A program made the translations under genes and the position numbers. Below, piece after piece: positions 18,018 to 25,236 of a DNA stretch of 64,000 nt (its first letter is position 1; the number at the start of each line of letters is the position of its first letter). The notes under the pieces were generated by a model. It was not told the origin of the DNA. It saw only the letters and a list, made by a program, of their open reading frames with translations, and made no database searches. This stretch comes from Clostridia bacterium (GTDB taxonomy: Bacteria; Bacillota; Clostridia; Christensenellales; Aristaeellaceae): assembly GCA_017550745.1 (NCBI GenBank), contig JAFZOG010000148.1, positions 29,919-93,918 of the forward strand, written 5' to 3'.

Positions 18018-18752
18018 TTACGCCAGCTCCGCTTCCAGGCGCACACAGCGGCCCACGAAGGTCAGGTCGCTAAAGTTTTTGATTTCGCTTTCAAAGGCTT
18101 CGTCATACTTTTGCAGCATCGCCTGGTAATCGTTCACCCGCTTGACCTTCCGCAGGATCCGTCCCTGGGGCGTTTGCAGCAGCATGATCGCCCCGTCCAC
18201 CGCCGCCTGGGCGGGCACCACCAGCAGCAGGTCGCCCCGCTGCACGCGGAAGCCCCGCAGGCTGTTGTCCGGTGCCATAAAGTAATACACCTTATCCGGC
18301 GCCGCTCCTTCGATCCTGCCGTTGGTGATCGGCAGCAGGCGGTGGCCCACTTCCTTCATGACGGCGTTGTAGATGGGCACATGCTTGAGCACGCCGGACA
18401 GCGCGTCCAGCCAGATGGACCCGGCAACGCCGGGGCCGCTCTCCGCCACCACCTCGGCTTTTTCCTGTTTGGCAGGGGCCTTCTTCGCTTCCGCCGCCTT
18501 GGTCAGCTGGGGCACGGCGGACTGCAGATCCACCGTTGCAGCGATGTCGTCCAGGGTAAAGTCCGCCTCCGTGTGCTCTGTCATGCCCATGGATTTCAGG
18601 ATGCGCCGGGCCTGGTCGTCCGCGATGATGCGGGTGCCAGCTTCCACTTCCATCAAGTATTTGTCGCTCACGCCGCACTTCCGGGCCACCTGCTTATGTG
18701 TCAGCCCCTGCCGCGTGCGCTCCAAACGAATCAAATCCCCTAATCTGCTCAC
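18018..18752 (-). CDS. XRE-family regulator with a S24/LexA-like C-terminal domain
   Basis: A 244-residue predicted DNA-binding regulator. The N-terminal helix-turn-helix is LIRLERTRQGLTHKQVARKC...SDKYLMEVEAG. An Ala/Lys-rich linker (about 80-105) leads to a C-terminal beta-rich domain in which YYFMAPDNSLRGFRVQRGD resembles the signal-peptidase-like fold of LexA/CI repressors. A matching catalytic lysine is not obvious, so self-cleavage is doubtful. The GTG start overlaps the malQ stop by four bases, indicating coupled translation; the target is unknown. Confidence 0.75.
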   Translation of the reverse strand: MSRLGDLIRLERTRQGLTHKQVARKCGVSDKYLMEVEAGTRIIADDQARRILKSMGMTEHTEADFTLDDIAATVDLQSAVPQLTKAAEAKKAPAKQEKAEVVAESGPGVAGSIWLDALSGVLKHVPIYNAVMKEVGHRLLPITNGRIEGAAPDKVYYFMAPDNSLRGFRVQRGDLLLVVPAQAAVDGAIMLLQTPQGRILRKVKRVNDYQAMLQKYDEAFESEIKNFSDLTFVGRCVRLEAELA

Positions 18753-20245
18753 TTGCCGTCTCCTTCATCCATCTGCCGTTTGCACTCACCATTCAGTTTT
18801 TTCAGCTTCCGCGCCAGGGCCGGGGTCGCCGCGCCGGGCTTCATGCGCCACAGCCAGTTGCCGCCGATGGTGCCGGGGCGGTTCATGGTGGCCCAGTCGT
18901 CCAGGCCTAACACATCCTGCATGGAAGCCATGGCGATGCGGGCTTTGCTTTCAAACACAGTCTTCACGAACGCCCAGGGCGCTTCGTCGATCGTCTTGAA
19001 GCCGGTGATTTCCTGGGCGGATTTCAATTCGTCCTTGGTGCATTCCTTCACCCGGCTCAGGGCGGTCACGTTGTCGTGGGTGCCGGTGTAATAGGCGGTA
19101 TTCTCAGGAATGTTTTCCGGTATATGCACGTTGGAGTCATCCGCGCCGAAGGCGAAGGACAGCACCTTCATGCCCGGGTACCCGGTGAAAGCAATGACCT
19201 CCCGCACGCGGTCATTCACCGCGCCCAGGTCTTCCGCCACGATGTCCAGGCCGGGCAGCTTTTTATTCAGCACTTTGAACAGGTCTTCCCCGGGGCCGAT
19301 CACCCAATGTCCGCCGCGGGCGTTGGGCGCGCCGTGGGCCACGGAGAAATAATTGGCAAAGCCGATGAAGTGGTCGACGCGGATGATGTCGTACATCTTG
19401 CCCATGTGCGCCATGCGCTTGACCCACCAGTCGTAGCCCTTTGTTTTCAGGTAGCTCCACCGGTACAGGGGATTGCCCCACAGCTGGCCGTCTTCGGAGA
19501 AGTAATCCGGGGGCACCCCCGCGATGCGCCGGGGCACGCGGTTCTTATCCAGCTGGAACACCTCCGGCTTCGTCCAGGTGTCGGCGCTGTCCTCGGCCAC
19601 GTAGATGGGCATATCCCCAAACAGCTTGATCCCCAAACCGTTGCAGTATTCCTTGAGCGCGAACCACTGCTGGGCGAACACATACTGGCACCACATATGG
19701 AAGCGGATTTCCTTGTCCAGTTTCTTTTCGTACTTGGCAACCGCTTCCGGCTCCCGCATCATGATCCCCCGGTCGGGCCACTTCGTCCACATGGCCTTGT
19801 CAAAGTGATTCTTCACCGCGGTGAACAGGGCGAAATCCCGCAGCCAGTCGTTTTCATCGGCAAACTGCCGGATGGCCTTTTTGAGCTTCCGCTCGGAAGC
19901 CGTAAACGCCTTGCGCAGCAGCGCCCATTTGTATTCCTGCACCGATGGGAAATCCACTTGATTCAGATCGGCGGGCACGAACCGCTCCGCGTCGGCCAGG
20001 TCCAGCCAGCCGTTTTCCGCCAGCTTGTCGATGGAAATCAGCATGGGATTGCCGGCGAAAATACTGGTGGATTGGTAGGGAGATTCCGCGTAGCCCGTTG
20101 GCCCCATGGGGAGCACCTGCCAAATGCCCATATTGGCGGCATGCAGAAAGTCCGCAAACTGATAGGCTTCCTTGCCCATGCTGCCGATGCCGTCAGGGCC
20201 TGGCAGAGAGGAAATGTGCAGCAGGATACCGCTTTGGCGTTTCAT
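18749..20245 (-). CDS. malQ: 4-alpha-glucanotransferase (GH77 amylomaltase)
   Basis: Disproportionating enzyme of maltodextrin and glycogen metabolism, 498 residues. It opens with RQSGILLHISSLPGPDGIGSMG and contains PYQSTSIFAGNP. The catalytic residues are the aspartate in IIRVDHFIGF, the glutamate in DIVAEDLGAV and the aspartate in GTHDNVT. The sequence fits the usual length when started at 20245; an upstream 77-residue extension is arginine-rich and unlike the family. AGGA precedes the start by 8 bases. It lies just after a LacI-type gene on the same strand, consistent with sugar-responsive control. Confidence 0.95.
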   Translation of the reverse strand: MKRQSGILLHISSLPGPDGIGSMGKEAYQFADFLHAANMGIWQVLPMGPTGYAESPYQSTSIFAGNPMLISIDKLAENGWLDLADAERFVPADLNQVDFPSVQEYKWALLRKAFTASERKLKKAIRQFADENDWLRDFALFTAVKNHFDKAMWTKWPDRGIMMREPEAVAKYEKKLDKEIRFHMWCQYVFAQQWFALKEYCNGLGIKLFGDMPIYVAEDSADTWTKPEVFQLDKNRVPRRIAGVPPDYFSEDGQLWGNPLYRWSYLKTKGYDWWVKRMAHMGKMYDIIRVDHFIGFANYFSVAHGAPNARGGHWVIGPGEDLFKVLNKKLPGLDIVAEDLGAVNDRVREVIAFTGYPGMKVLSFAFGADDSNVHIPENIPENTAYYTGTHDNVTALSRVKECTKDELKSAQEITGFKTIDEAPWAFVKTVFESKARIAMASMQDVLGLDDWATMNRPGTIGGNWLWRMKPGAATPALARKLKKLNGECKRQMDEGDGK

Positions 20246-20270
20246 ACAGTTCATCCTTTCCTTATGTAAA

Positions 20271-20297
20271 ATTATAAGTCTGTAAACAAAGTCGCAA
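20271..20297 (-). promoter_or_regulatory. Possible malQ promoter
   Basis: A TATAAT box (20276-20271 on the minus strand) lies 26 bases before the malQ start. The best -35 match, TTGCGA, is only 15 bases away, so this promoter may be weak or need an activator. Read-through from lacI is also possible. Confidence 0.4.
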
Positions 20298-20309
20298 ATG
20301 CTTGCATCT

Positions 20310-21314
20310 TTATCTGACCGATTCCCGGATCTCGATTTTGGCTTCCACGGTGATATGCCGGGCGGGCGCGTGGTTTTCCAGCATGTCGGTAAGCACCGCC
20401 ACGCTCTCCTTCGCGATTTCCTCCACCGGCTGGACAATGGTGGAAAGCCGGGGCGTGGTGTACTGGCCGATTTCAAGGCCGTCCACCCCCATCACGCTCA
20501 CATCCCGGGGCACATGCTTCCCCAGGTCAGCCAGCGCGCGCATGACGCCCAGCGCTACCGTATCGCTCATGCAGAACACCGCGTCGATCCCGGGATTTTT
20601 TTCAAAGAAGCGCAGCCCGGCTTCGTAAGCGTCAGGCAGGAGAAAGCGGGTTTCCACATAACGGCTTTCGTCCAGCGCCATTCCCTGCTCCCGCAATGCG
20701 TCCTCCGCGCCCAGCGCGCGGAGCACCAGGCTGTCGTCCCCCGTGCGCCTGCCGCCGAAGACGGCGATGTGCTTATGCCCGCGCTTCAGCAGCGCTTCCA
20801 CCGCTTTGCGCGCCATGGCTCGATTGTCCATCGCCACAGACGCGGCCCGTTCCATGGCGGTCGATGCTGTGTTCACCGTGGCGAACACCATGGGAATGCT
20901 TTCGCCCTTCAATACATTGCACCTTTCGTCGATGCGGCTGCCTAAAAAGATGATGCCCGCGATCCGCCGCCGGTTCATCAGCGTCAGGGCATGGAGAAAT
21001 TCATCGTCCTGCTCGTCGATGTATTCGGTGATCATGGCGATCCTCTCCCGCCTGGGGCAGAGCAGGATCGCTTCCGTGAGCGCGTTGAGAAAGGCGTTCT
21101 TCCGCCCGCGGATGATCAGCGCGACGGTCTCCCCCTCCGCCTGCTTGAGCCCGCGGGCATTGGCATTGCCCACGAAGTGGCACCTGGCCATCACCCGGCG
21201 CACCTTTTCCTTCGTTTCCTGGCTCACATCCGGCCGGTCATTCAGCACCCTGGACACTGTGGTCACGCTGACCCCCGCCATTTCCGCAATGTCCCGGATG
21301 GTATAAATCTTCAT
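20310..21314 (-). CDS. LacI/GalR-family transcriptional regulator
   Basis: A 334-residue sugar-responsive repressor. The N-terminal motif TIRDIAEMAGVSVTTVSRVLN is the LacI helix-turn-helix and hinge; the rest is a periplasmic-binding-protein-like sensor with FGGRRTGDDS, DAVFCMSDTVALGVMRAL and DVSVMGVDGLEIGQYTTPRLSTI. A LacI-type operator lies over its own promoter, so it probably controls itself, and malQ downstream is a likely target. The ligand cannot be determined. Confidence 0.93.
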   Translation of the reverse strand: MKIYTIRDIAEMAGVSVTTVSRVLNDRPDVSQETKEKVRRVMARCHFVGNANARGLKQAEGETVALIIRGRKNAFLNALTEAILLCPRRERIAMITEYIDEQDDEFLHALTLMNRRRIAGIIFLGSRIDERCNVLKGESIPMVFATVNTASTAMERAASVAMDNRAMARKAVEALLKRGHKHIAVFGGRRTGDDSLVLRALGAEDALREQGMALDESRYVETRFLLPDAYEAGLRFFEKNPGIDAVFCMSDTVALGVMRALADLGKHVPRDVSVMGVDGLEIGQYTTPRLSTIVQPVEEIAKESVAVLTDMLENHAPARHITVEAKIEIRESVR

Positions 21315-21351
21315 AGCGCTTTCCTCGTCAGACAGCTTGCCGCATCGTTAT

Positions 21352-21365
21352 CGGTAACGTTTTCA
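21352..21365. promoter_or_regulatory. LacI-family operator
   Basis: CGGTAACGTTTTCA keeps the central CG dyad and the AACGTTTTCA half of LacI/CcpA-type sites, matching the cre consensus at 11 of 14 positions. It lies just downstream of the lacI -10 box. The overlapping GTTATCGGTAAC is a second imperfect dyad. Confidence 0.6.
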
Positions 21366-21374
21366 ATCATCGGT

Positions 21375-21403
21375 ATCATATCATTTGGAATCCTTTCTGT
21401 CAA
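21375..21403 (-). promoter_or_regulatory. Promoter of the lacI-type gene
   Basis: Minus-strand TTGACA (21403-21398) and TATGAT (21380-21375) with a 17-base spacer. A divergent promoter for the kinase-like gene begins 22 bases away. Confidence 0.8.
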
Positions 21404-21424
21404 TAGCCCGCAGCGCTTATTCGG

Positions 21425-21453
21425 TTGACACGCCATGGAAGCCATGCTACAAT
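21425..21453 (+). promoter_or_regulatory. Promoter of the kinase-like gene
   Basis: TTGACA (21425-21430) and TACAAT (21448-21453) are separated by 17 bases, 30 bases before the start codon. Confidence 0.82.
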
Positions 21454-21482
21454 GGACGCACCGATTCAAGGAGGGGAAATAC

Positions 21483-21992
21483 ATGGAGGAAAGCGTTCCG
21501 CAGGCGTTGACCGTCAACGGGAAAGCCTATGCCATCGTGAAACTGCTCGGCAAGGGAAAGGGCGGCTATTCCTATCTTGCGCAGGACGCAGGCAGTGAAT
21601 ACGTGCTGAAACAGATCCACCACGAGCCCTGCGATTATTACCAATTCGGCAATAAAATCGAAGCGGAGAAGCGGGATTACGCGCGGCTGAAGGACATCGG
21701 CATCCCCCTGCCGAAGCTGCTGGACGTGGACGAAGAAAACGAACGCATCCTGAAGGAATACATCCCCGGCCCGACTGCGGAGCAGCTGGTAAAGGAAGGG
21801 AAAATGCGGCCCGAATACATCCGGCAGGTGCAGGACATGTGCCGCCTGCTGTACGCGAAAAATACGAACATCGACTATTATCCCACCAACTTTATCCTGT
21901 GCGGGGAGAAGCTGTATTACATCGACTACGAATGCAACGATTACATGGAACAGTGGGATTTTGAGCACTGGGGCGCGCAGTATTGGAAATAA
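21483..21992 (+). CDS. Small protein-kinase-like protein
   Basis: A 169-residue protein with the outline of a minimal kinase or aminoglycoside-phosphotransferase fold. LLGKGKGGYSYLA resembles a glycine-rich loop, YVLKQI supplies a candidate ATP lysine, NIDYYPTNFIL is in the position of the catalytic loop, and LYYIDYECNDYMEQW could hold the metal-binding aspartate. The length is well below that of standard kinases. Start at 21483, six bases downstream of AAGGAGG; an in-frame ATG at 21435 lies inside the promoter region. The substrate is unknown, and the assignment rests on motif spacing only. Confidence 0.6.
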   Translation: MEESVPQALTVNGKAYAIVKLLGKGKGGYSYLAQDAGSEYVLKQIHHEPCDYYQFGNKIEAEKRDYARLKDIGIPLPKLLDVDEENERILKEYIPGPTAEQLVKEGKMRPEYIRQVQDMCRLLYAKNTNIDYYPTNFILCGEKLYYIDYECNDYMEQWDFEHWGAQYWK

Positions 21993-22030
21993 CTCAATTG
22001 TACAAGGATTGTTTTTCCATCTCCATCCTA

Positions 22031-22059
22031 TTGACAAGCGGCACATCCGACGATATAAT
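22031..22059 (+). promoter_or_regulatory. Promoter of the T-box and ABC transporter operon
   Basis: TTGACA (22031-22036) and TATAAT (22054-22059), both perfect consensus, are 17 bases apart. Transcription should start near 22066, at the beginning of the T-box leader. Confidence 0.9.
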
Positions 22060-22065
22060 GCACCC

Positions 22066-22345
22066 AATCAAAGGCGATGACCGGGAAACGTGCCGTGTCG
22101 CGGGCGCTTTGCAGAGAGCTCCGGGTGCTGAAAGCGGAGCAGGCGCCAGAACGGGAATTCCTCCCGGAAGCTGCAGCTTGAACGCGCCGAAGAAGGCGCA
22201 TTGTAGGGCCCGCCGGATTCCCACCGTTACAGGGGAAGGGCAGTGACGGCTGCCCGCTGAGGTCTGGGAAACCGGACAAATTGAGGTGGTACCGCGGATG
22301 TTATTCCTTCCGCCCTCTGTTTTGAGCAGAGGGCGGTTTTTATTA
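22066..22345 (+). promoter_or_regulatory. T-box riboswitch leader
   Basis: tRNA-sensing leader. Stem I is recognised by a base helix CCGGGA/TCCCGG (22081-22086 with 22162-22167), the AGAGAGC bulge (22113-22119) and the distal loop GGGTGCTGAAAGC. The T-box TGGTACCGCG (22287-22296), which pairs with the uncharged tRNA end, is perfect, and a strong terminator hairpin (22310-22336, CCGCCCTCTG/CAGAGGGCGG plus TTTTTA) follows. The specifier-loop strand reads GAATTCC; by the usual GAA-NNN layout the codon would be TTC (Phe) at 22158-22160, though ATT cannot be excluded. It should switch on the downstream importer when the matching tRNA is uncharged. Confidence 0.93.
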
Positions 22346-22400
22346 TTCATTCCCGGTTCCGGGCCGGTGATGATAAACATTTTTCAGGAGGAAACATGGT

Positions 22401-23366
22401 ATGAAGAAATGGACCGCATTGATTCTTTCCCTGGCGCTCTGCTTATCCTGCGCCGCCGTTTGCGCGGAGGACAAGCCCGTGATCGGCATTATCCAGCTGA
22501 TGGAGCATGTGGCGCTCAGCGCCGCGCGGGACGGTTTTATCGCCGCCCTCAAGGACAACGGCTATGAAGACGGCGTGAACGTGACCATTGACCTGCAGAA
22601 CGGCCAAGGCGAACAGTCCAACCTGTCCACCATCGCCGACCGGTTCGTGGGCGAAAACGCCGACCTGGTGCTGGCCATCGCCACCCCCGCCGCCACCATG
22701 ATGGCCAGCAAGACCGAAACCATCCCGATCCTGGGCACCGCCATCACGGACTACGCCACCGCCAACCTGGTGGAAAGCAACGAGCATCCCGGCTATAACA
22801 TCTCCGGCACCTCCGACATGAACCCCGTGAAAGACCAGATCGCCCTGATCAAGGAGCTGTTCCCCGAAGCCAAGACCGTGGGCGTGGTCTATACCTCTTC
22901 CGAACCCAACTCCAAGCTGCAGGCTGACATAGCCAAGGAAGCCATGGAAGAAATCGGGCTGGCCTATGTGGAACGCACAGTGACCAGCACCAACGACGTG
23001 CAGCAGGCTGTGCAATGGATCGTGAACCAGTGCGACGCCATTTACATCCCCACCGACAACACCTTTGCTTCCTCCATGGCCCTGGTATTCGGCGTGACGG
23101 CTGAAAGCAAAACGCCCGTTATCTGCGGCGAGGAAGGCATGTGCATGGCCGGCGGCCTGGCCACGCTGGGCATCAATTATTACGATCTGGGCTACCAGAC
23201 CGGCATCATGGCCGTCGACGTGCTAAAGGGCGCGAATATTTCCGAAATGCCCGTGCAGTTCGCCACCGGCTTCGATTATTGCTTCAACAAGACTGTGGCG
23301 GATGAGATCGGCTATGAAATCCCTGAAAAGTACGTTCCGTATATCCAGGAAATGGCCGCGGAATAA
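22401..23366 (+). CDS. ABC transporter substrate-binding protein, TrpX type
   Basis: Exported solute-binding component of an amino-acid or related importer, 321 residues. The signal peptide (KKWTALILSLALCLSCAAVCA) is followed by IGIIQLMEHVALSAARDGF, the start typical of the COG2984 family, whose T-box-controlled members are predicted tryptophan transporters. Further marks are DLVLAIATPAATMMASKT, GTSDMNP and DAIYIPTDNT. No convincing lipobox is seen. The start follows AGGAGG by 9 bases; an out-of-frame ATG at 22395 encodes only two codons. First gene of a three-gene operon under the T-box. Confidence 0.88.
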   Translation: MKKWTALILSLALCLSCAAVCAEDKPVIGIIQLMEHVALSAARDGFIAALKDNGYEDGVNVTIDLQNGQGEQSNLSTIADRFVGENADLVLAIATPAATMMASKTETIPILGTAITDYATANLVESNEHPGYNISGTSDMNPVKDQIALIKELFPEAKTVGVVYTSSEPNSKLQADIAKEAMEEIGLAYVERTVTSTNDVQQAVQWIVNQCDAIYIPTDNTFASSMALVFGVTAESKTPVICGEEGMCMAGGLATLGINYYDLGYQTGIMAVDVLKGANISEMPVQFATGFDYCFNKTVADEIGYEIPEKYVPYIQEMAAE

Positions 23367-23449
23367 GCCTGCTTTCCGGAGAGCGCGGCGCGCGGACGCC
23401 CCGCTCTCCTTCTCCCCGTTTTGAACCTGCATAGATTGGAAGGAACACC

Positions 23450-24346
23450 ATGACGCAAGTATTGCTGGGCGCGGTAGCGCTGGGCCTGCTGTGGTCAATC
23501 ATGACCATCGGCGTATACATCACTTATCGGATCCTGGACGTGGCGGATCTGTCTGTAGAGGGCACGCTGCCCTTAGGCGCCGCGGTAGCCTGCGCCATGA
23601 TCACGCGGAAAGCCGACCCTTACCTGGCCTCCTTCTGTGCGCTGCTCGCGGGATGCCTGGCGGGTTTTGTCACCGGGCTGCTGCATACGAAGCTGAAAAT
23701 CCCCGCCCTGCTCTCCGGCATCCTGACCATGATCGCGCTGTATTCCGTCAACCTGCGGGTCATGGGCGCGCCCAATATCTCCATCCTGCGGATGAACACC
23801 GTGTTCAGGCCCTTCGTAAAAATGGGCATGAGCAGCACGGTGGCGGTGATCGTGGTGGGCGGCCTGTGCGCGTTCCTGCTGATCACCATCCTGTATTGGT
23901 TCTTCGGCACCGAGCTGGGCAGCTCCATCCGCGCCACGGGCAATAACCAGAACATGGTGCGCGCCCAGGGCATCAACACCGACACGATGAAGATCCTGGG
24001 CCTGGTGCTGAGCAACGGGCTGGTGGCGCTGTCCGGCGCGTTCATTGCCCAAAGCCAGAATTTCTCCGACGTCCAAATGGGGCAGGGCAGCATCGTGATC
24101 GGCCTGGCCTCCCTCATCATCGGCGAGGTGCTGTTCGGCGGAAAGAATTTTTACCGGCGCCTGGTGGCCATTATCCTGGGCGCTGTGGTTTACCGCCTCA
24201 TCATCGCCCTGGTGCTGGAGATGGGCATGAACCCCAACGACCTCAAGCTCTTCACTGCCATCACCGTGGCGCTGGCCCTGTGGCTTCCCCAGGGGAAATC
24301 CATGCTGAAGACGTTTAAAAAGTCACTGCGCAGGGAGGGCGTGTAA
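23450..24346 (+). CDS. ABC transporter permease, TrpY type
   Basis: Membrane component of the importer, 298 residues with about eight hydrophobic segments. It belongs to the branched-chain-type permease superfamily: DLSVEGTLPLGAAVACAMI near the N terminus, then LHTKLKIPALLSGILTMIALYSVNLRVMG in the middle, and ATGNNQNMVRAQGINTDTMK, LSNGLVALSGAFIAQSQNF and GLASLIIGEVLFG in the second half. An 83-base gap separates it from the binding protein, and it ends one base before the ATPase gene. Confidence 0.9.
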   Translation: MTQVLLGAVALGLLWSIMTIGVYITYRILDVADLSVEGTLPLGAAVACAMITRKADPYLASFCALLAGCLAGFVTGLLHTKLKIPALLSGILTMIALYSVNLRVMGAPNISILRMNTVFRPFVKMGMSSTVAVIVVGGLCAFLLITILYWFFGTELGSSIRATGNNQNMVRAQGINTDTMKILGLVLSNGLVALSGAFIAQSQNFSDVQMGQGSIVIGLASLIIGEVLFGGKNFYRRLVAIILGAVVYRLIIALVLEMGMNPNDLKLFTAITVALALWLPQGKSMLKTFKKSLRREGV

Positions 24347-24347
24347 C

Positions 24348-25139
24348 ATGTTGCAAATTCAGAACCTGACCAAAGTGTTCAACCCGGGCACCGTCAATGA
24401 AAAAACAGCCCTGTCAAAGGTCAGCCTGCGCCTGGCCCCCGGCGATTTCGTCACCGTCATCGGCGGCAACGGCGCGGGCAAATCCACCATGCTCAACAGC
24501 GTGGCGGGCGTTTTCCCCACGGACGGGGGCAGGATCCTCCTGGACGGGCAGGACGTGACGAAGCTGTCCGAGCATAAGCGCGCGCGGTATCTGGGCCGGG
24601 TCTTCCAGGATCCCATGATGGGGACCGCGGCGGACATGAACATCGAGGAAAACCTGGCCCTGGCCTATCGGCGGGGACAAAGGCGCACCCTCAAATGGGG
24701 CGTCACAGGCGCGGAACGGGCCCGGTACAGGGATTTGCTGCGCGAACTGGATCTTGGCCTGGAAGACCGCATGACCGACAAGGTGGGCCTGCTCTCCGGC
24801 GGCCAGCGCCAGGCGCTTACCCTGCTGATGGCCACCCTGAAGCCCCCGAAGCTGCTGCTGCTGGACGAACACACCGCGGCCCTGGACCCCAAGACCGCCG
24901 CCAAAGTGCTGCATCTGACGCAGAAGCTGGTGGAAGAAAACCATTTGACCACCCTGATGGTGACCCACAACATGTCCGACGCCATCCGCCTGGGCAACCG
25001 CCTGATCATGATGAGCGAAGGCCGTATCGCCATTGAGATTTCCGGAGAGGAAAAGAAATCCCTCCATAAGTCTGACCTCATCGCCCTCTTTGAAAAGGCC
25101 GGCGGCGACCTGGAAAACGATCGGATGCTGCTGTCGTAG
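24348..25139 (+). CDS. ABC transporter ATP-binding protein, TrpZ type
   Basis: Energising subunit of the importer, 263 residues. Walker A is GGNGAGKSTMLN, the Q-loop is in GRVFQDPMMGT, the signature is GLLSGGQRQALTLLM, Walker B LLLLDEHTAALD, and the switch histidine lies in LMVTHNMSDAI. The insertion AYRRGQRRTLKWGVTG after the Q-loop is typical of the COG1101 group. It is the last gene of the T-box operon and is followed by a strong terminator. Confidence 0.92.
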   Translation: MLQIQNLTKVFNPGTVNEKTALSKVSLRLAPGDFVTVIGGNGAGKSTMLNSVAGVFPTDGGRILLDGQDVTKLSEHKRARYLGRVFQDPMMGTAADMNIEENLALAYRRGQRRTLKWGVTGAERARYRDLLRELDLGLEDRMTDKVGLLSGGQRQALTLLMATLKPPKLLLLDEHTAALDPKTAAKVLHLTQKLVEENHLTTLMVTHNMSDAIRLGNRLIMMSEGRIAIEISGEEKKSLHKSDLIALFEKAGGDLENDRMLLS

Positions 25140-25150
25140 CCAAGAGAAAT

Positions 25151-25199
25151 AAAACACTGCCATCCCGAACACGGCGGTTGGGATGGCAGTGTTTTATTA
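25151..25199. terminator. Terminator after the ABC operon
   Basis: A 16-bp stem AAAACACTGCCATCCC / GGGATGGCAGTGTTTT, followed by ATTAT. The A/T-rich flanks on both sides suggest it also stops copA transcripts arriving from the right. Confidence 0.87.
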
Positions 25200-25236
25200 T
25201 GCTATGCAGCTATAAATATTCCGGCAAAGGGAGCGC

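Noticed and set aside
22066-22345. Reading the leader as a small ORF or ncRNA gene
   Set aside because: The T-box motif, AG bulge and terminator hairpin identify it as a riboswitch; no frame has a plausible start.
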